From Bacteroidota bacterium (lineage in GTDB: Bacteria; Bacteroidota; Bacteroidia; Bacteroidales; Prolixibacteraceae): DNA of 15,341 nt. The notes under the pieces were generated by a model that saw only the letters and a list, made by a program, of their open reading frames with translations, was not told the origin of the DNA and made no database searches. The position numbers were made by a program, and so were the translations under genes. The DNA is taken from NCBI GenBank assembly GCA_023393265.1, contig JAEWME010000173.1, forward strand, positions 1-15,341, in the 5' to 3' direction. Positions within the stretch are counted from its first letter, which is position 1, and every line of letters begins with the position of its first letter. Positions 14,171 to 15,341 of the stretch are shown piece after piece.

Positions 14171-15298
14171 ATGAAAATAATAATCGACGATAAAATTCCA
14201 TACATCCGCGGTGCGTTCGAAAGCATGGCCGAAGTGATTTATCTTCCAGGATCGAAAACGACGCCGGAAGTGGTGAAGGATGCCGACGCCATCGTCACGC
14301 GCACACGAACCATCTGCGACGAAAAGCTGCTGGTCGGTTCATCGGTAAAATTCATTGCTACTGCAACTATCGGCTTTGATCATATAGATACCGATTACTG
14401 CGATATGGCAGGTATCAAATGGACCAACGCACCAGGCTGTAACAGCAAGTCGGTAGAGCAATACATCGCATCGGCGCTAATGGTTTTGGCTGAGCGAAAA
14501 AACTGGAACATGAACGAGATGACCATTGGAGTGGTTGGTGTTGGAAATGTTGGAAGTAAAATAGCCCGCATCAGTGAATTGTTGGGCATGAAAGTACTCC
14601 TGAACGACCCGCCGCGCGAGCGCGCAGAAGATTCCGGCTCATTTGTAAGCCTAAAAAAAGTAATGCAGGAAGCCGACATTATTACGCTGCATGTTCCGCT
14701 GAGCATGAAAGGCGAAGACGCAACGTTCCATTTGGGCAACGATGAGTTCTTTTCAGGATTGAAAAAGAAGCCAGTTCTGATTAATTCGTGCCGTGGCGAA
14801 GTGGTGGAAACCAATGCCGTGAAATTGGCATTAAAAAGCGGGCAAATCTCTGCTTTCGTATGCGACTGCTGGGAAAACGAACCGAACATCGATTTGGAAC
14901 TGCTCGGCATGACCGAAATTGCCACACCACACATCGCGGGATATTCAAAAGATGGAAAAGCTACCGGAACACGGATGAGCGTTCAGTCCATCAGCAAATT
15001 CTTTAGTTTAGGAATCGACGACTGGCAGCCCTCAGGAGTGGAACTTCCGGAGCAGCCTGTTCTTGAGTTGGATGGCAGCGGAATAAACGAACAGAAAATC
15101 GTAGCAAAAGCCATTTTGCATACCTACGACATCCGGACAGACGATGCAGCTTTCAGGACAAATACCGGTAAATTTGAACAATTGCGCGGTGATTATCCAA
15201 CAAGAAGGGAGTTCCCGGCGTTTACAATTGTTCCTGAAAATATTGAAGAAAAAACGCTAGAACTATTAAAAAATTTGGGATTCAATGTAAAAGATTAA
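14171..15298 (+). CDS. pdxB: 4-phosphoerythronate dehydrogenase
   Basis: A 375-residue D-2-hydroxyacid dehydrogenase that oxidises 4-phosphoerythronate to 2-oxo-3-hydroxy-4-phosphobutanoate in the DXP-dependent vitamin B6 pathway. Specific PdxB features are the N-terminal MKIIIDDKIPYI, ATATIGFDHIDT (63-74), the APGCNSKSVEQYI block (87-99), the nucleotide fold GVVGVGNVGS (120-129), the catalytic arginine R208 in NSCRGEVV, the acidic residue E237 in CWENEP, and H254 in ATPHIAGYS. The C-terminal dimerisation domain (about 285-375) is present, separating it from generic glycerate-type dehydrogenases. It starts 7 nt after the Gfo/Idh gene. Why a B6 gene rides with a sugar-acid operon is not clear from sequence. 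Confidence 0.9.
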   Translation: MKIIIDDKIPYIRGAFESMAEVIYLPGSKTTPEVVKDADAIVTRTRTICDEKLLVGSSVKFIATATIGFDHIDTDYCDMAGIKWTNAPGCNSKSVEQYIASALMVLAERKNWNMNEMTIGVVGVGNVGSKIARISELLGMKVLLNDPPRERAEDSGSFVSLKKVMQEADIITLHVPLSMKGEDATFHLGNDEFFSGLKKKPVLINSCRGEVVETNAVKLALKSGQISAFVCDCWENEPNIDLELLGMTEIATPHIAGYSKDGKATGTRMSVQSISKFFSLGIDDWQPSGVELPEQPVLELDGSGINEQKIVAKAILHTYDIRTDDAAFRTNTGKFEQLRGDYPTRREFPAFTIVPENIEEKTLELLKNLGFNVKD

Positions 15299-15322
15299 CC
15301 GCAGAAAAAACAGAGAATAAAA

Positions 15323-15340
15323 CAGAGTAAAAAATCTCTG
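15323..15340 (+). terminator. Weak hairpin after pdxB (possible terminator)
   Basis: CAGAG (15323-15327) pairs with CTCTG (15336-15340) over 5 bp with an 8-nt A-rich loop. The window ends before any T-run can be seen, so its role as terminator is uncertain. Confidence 0.25.
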
Positions 15341-15341
15341 C

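Overview
The window looks like chromosomal DNA of a member of the Bacteroidota, probably a Marinilabiliales/Prolixibacteraceae-like marine or gut polysaccharide degrader. Evidence for this is the moderate G+C, A-rich start regions with almost no Shine-Dalgarno sequences, a TAnnTTTG-type -7 promoter element, and protein families typical of that phylum (SDR-type UxuB, UxaE-type epimerase, LacI regulator with a GTVDRVIHNRG helix). The taxonomic placement is inference.

Layout. (1) 1-1803: an intrinsic terminator that can also be read as an attenuator, a PLP-dependent aminotransferase on the + strand, and a convergent TerB-like gene sharing a terminator with it. (2) 1866-7974, - strand: a hexuronate catabolic operon read right to left as uxaE, uxaC, kdgK, eda, exuT, closed by a strong intrinsic terminator at 1866-1901. 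uxaC is broken by one in-frame TGA. (3) 7975-8183: divergent control region with two copies of a CGTGT-N4-ACACG palindrome and a good -7 element. (4) 8184-15298, + strand: LacI-family regulator (no ordinary start codon), SDR mannonate oxidoreductase (uxuB), a second PfkB kinase, a frameshifted four-helix-bundle gene, a LarA-type nickel-pincer racemase/epimerase homologue, a Gfo/Idh/MocA dehydrogenase and pdxB.

How it fits together. ExuT imports hexuronates. UxaC isomerises glucuronate to fructuronate and galacturonate to tagaturonate. UxaE interconverts tagaturonate and fructuronate, so both sugars converge on fructuronate. UxuB reduces this to D-mannonate. Mannonate dehydratase (UxuA) is not in the window. 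KdgK and Eda then take 2-keto-3-deoxygluconate through KDPG to pyruvate and glyceraldehyde-3-phosphate. The LarA homologue keeps every catalytic position I could check and sits among aldonate genes, so a sugar-acid 2-epimerase role (for example mannonate/gluconate) is a testable idea.

Most unusual: several intergenic spacers have a 7-nt phased repeat grammar that differs in sequence from spacer to spacer but often runs exactly up to the next start codon. In one spacer, two inverted heptad arms (28 of 34 positions matching) bracket a four-helix-bundle gene, from the stop codon of the upstream gene to the start codon of the downstream gene. Another spacer has the same arms with nothing between them. 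This looks like a small cassette inserted between operon genes. Three genes also carry single-base defects (in-frame TGA in uxaC, +1 shift in the four-helix-bundle gene, ATT instead of ATG in the regulator). These could be real or sequence errors.
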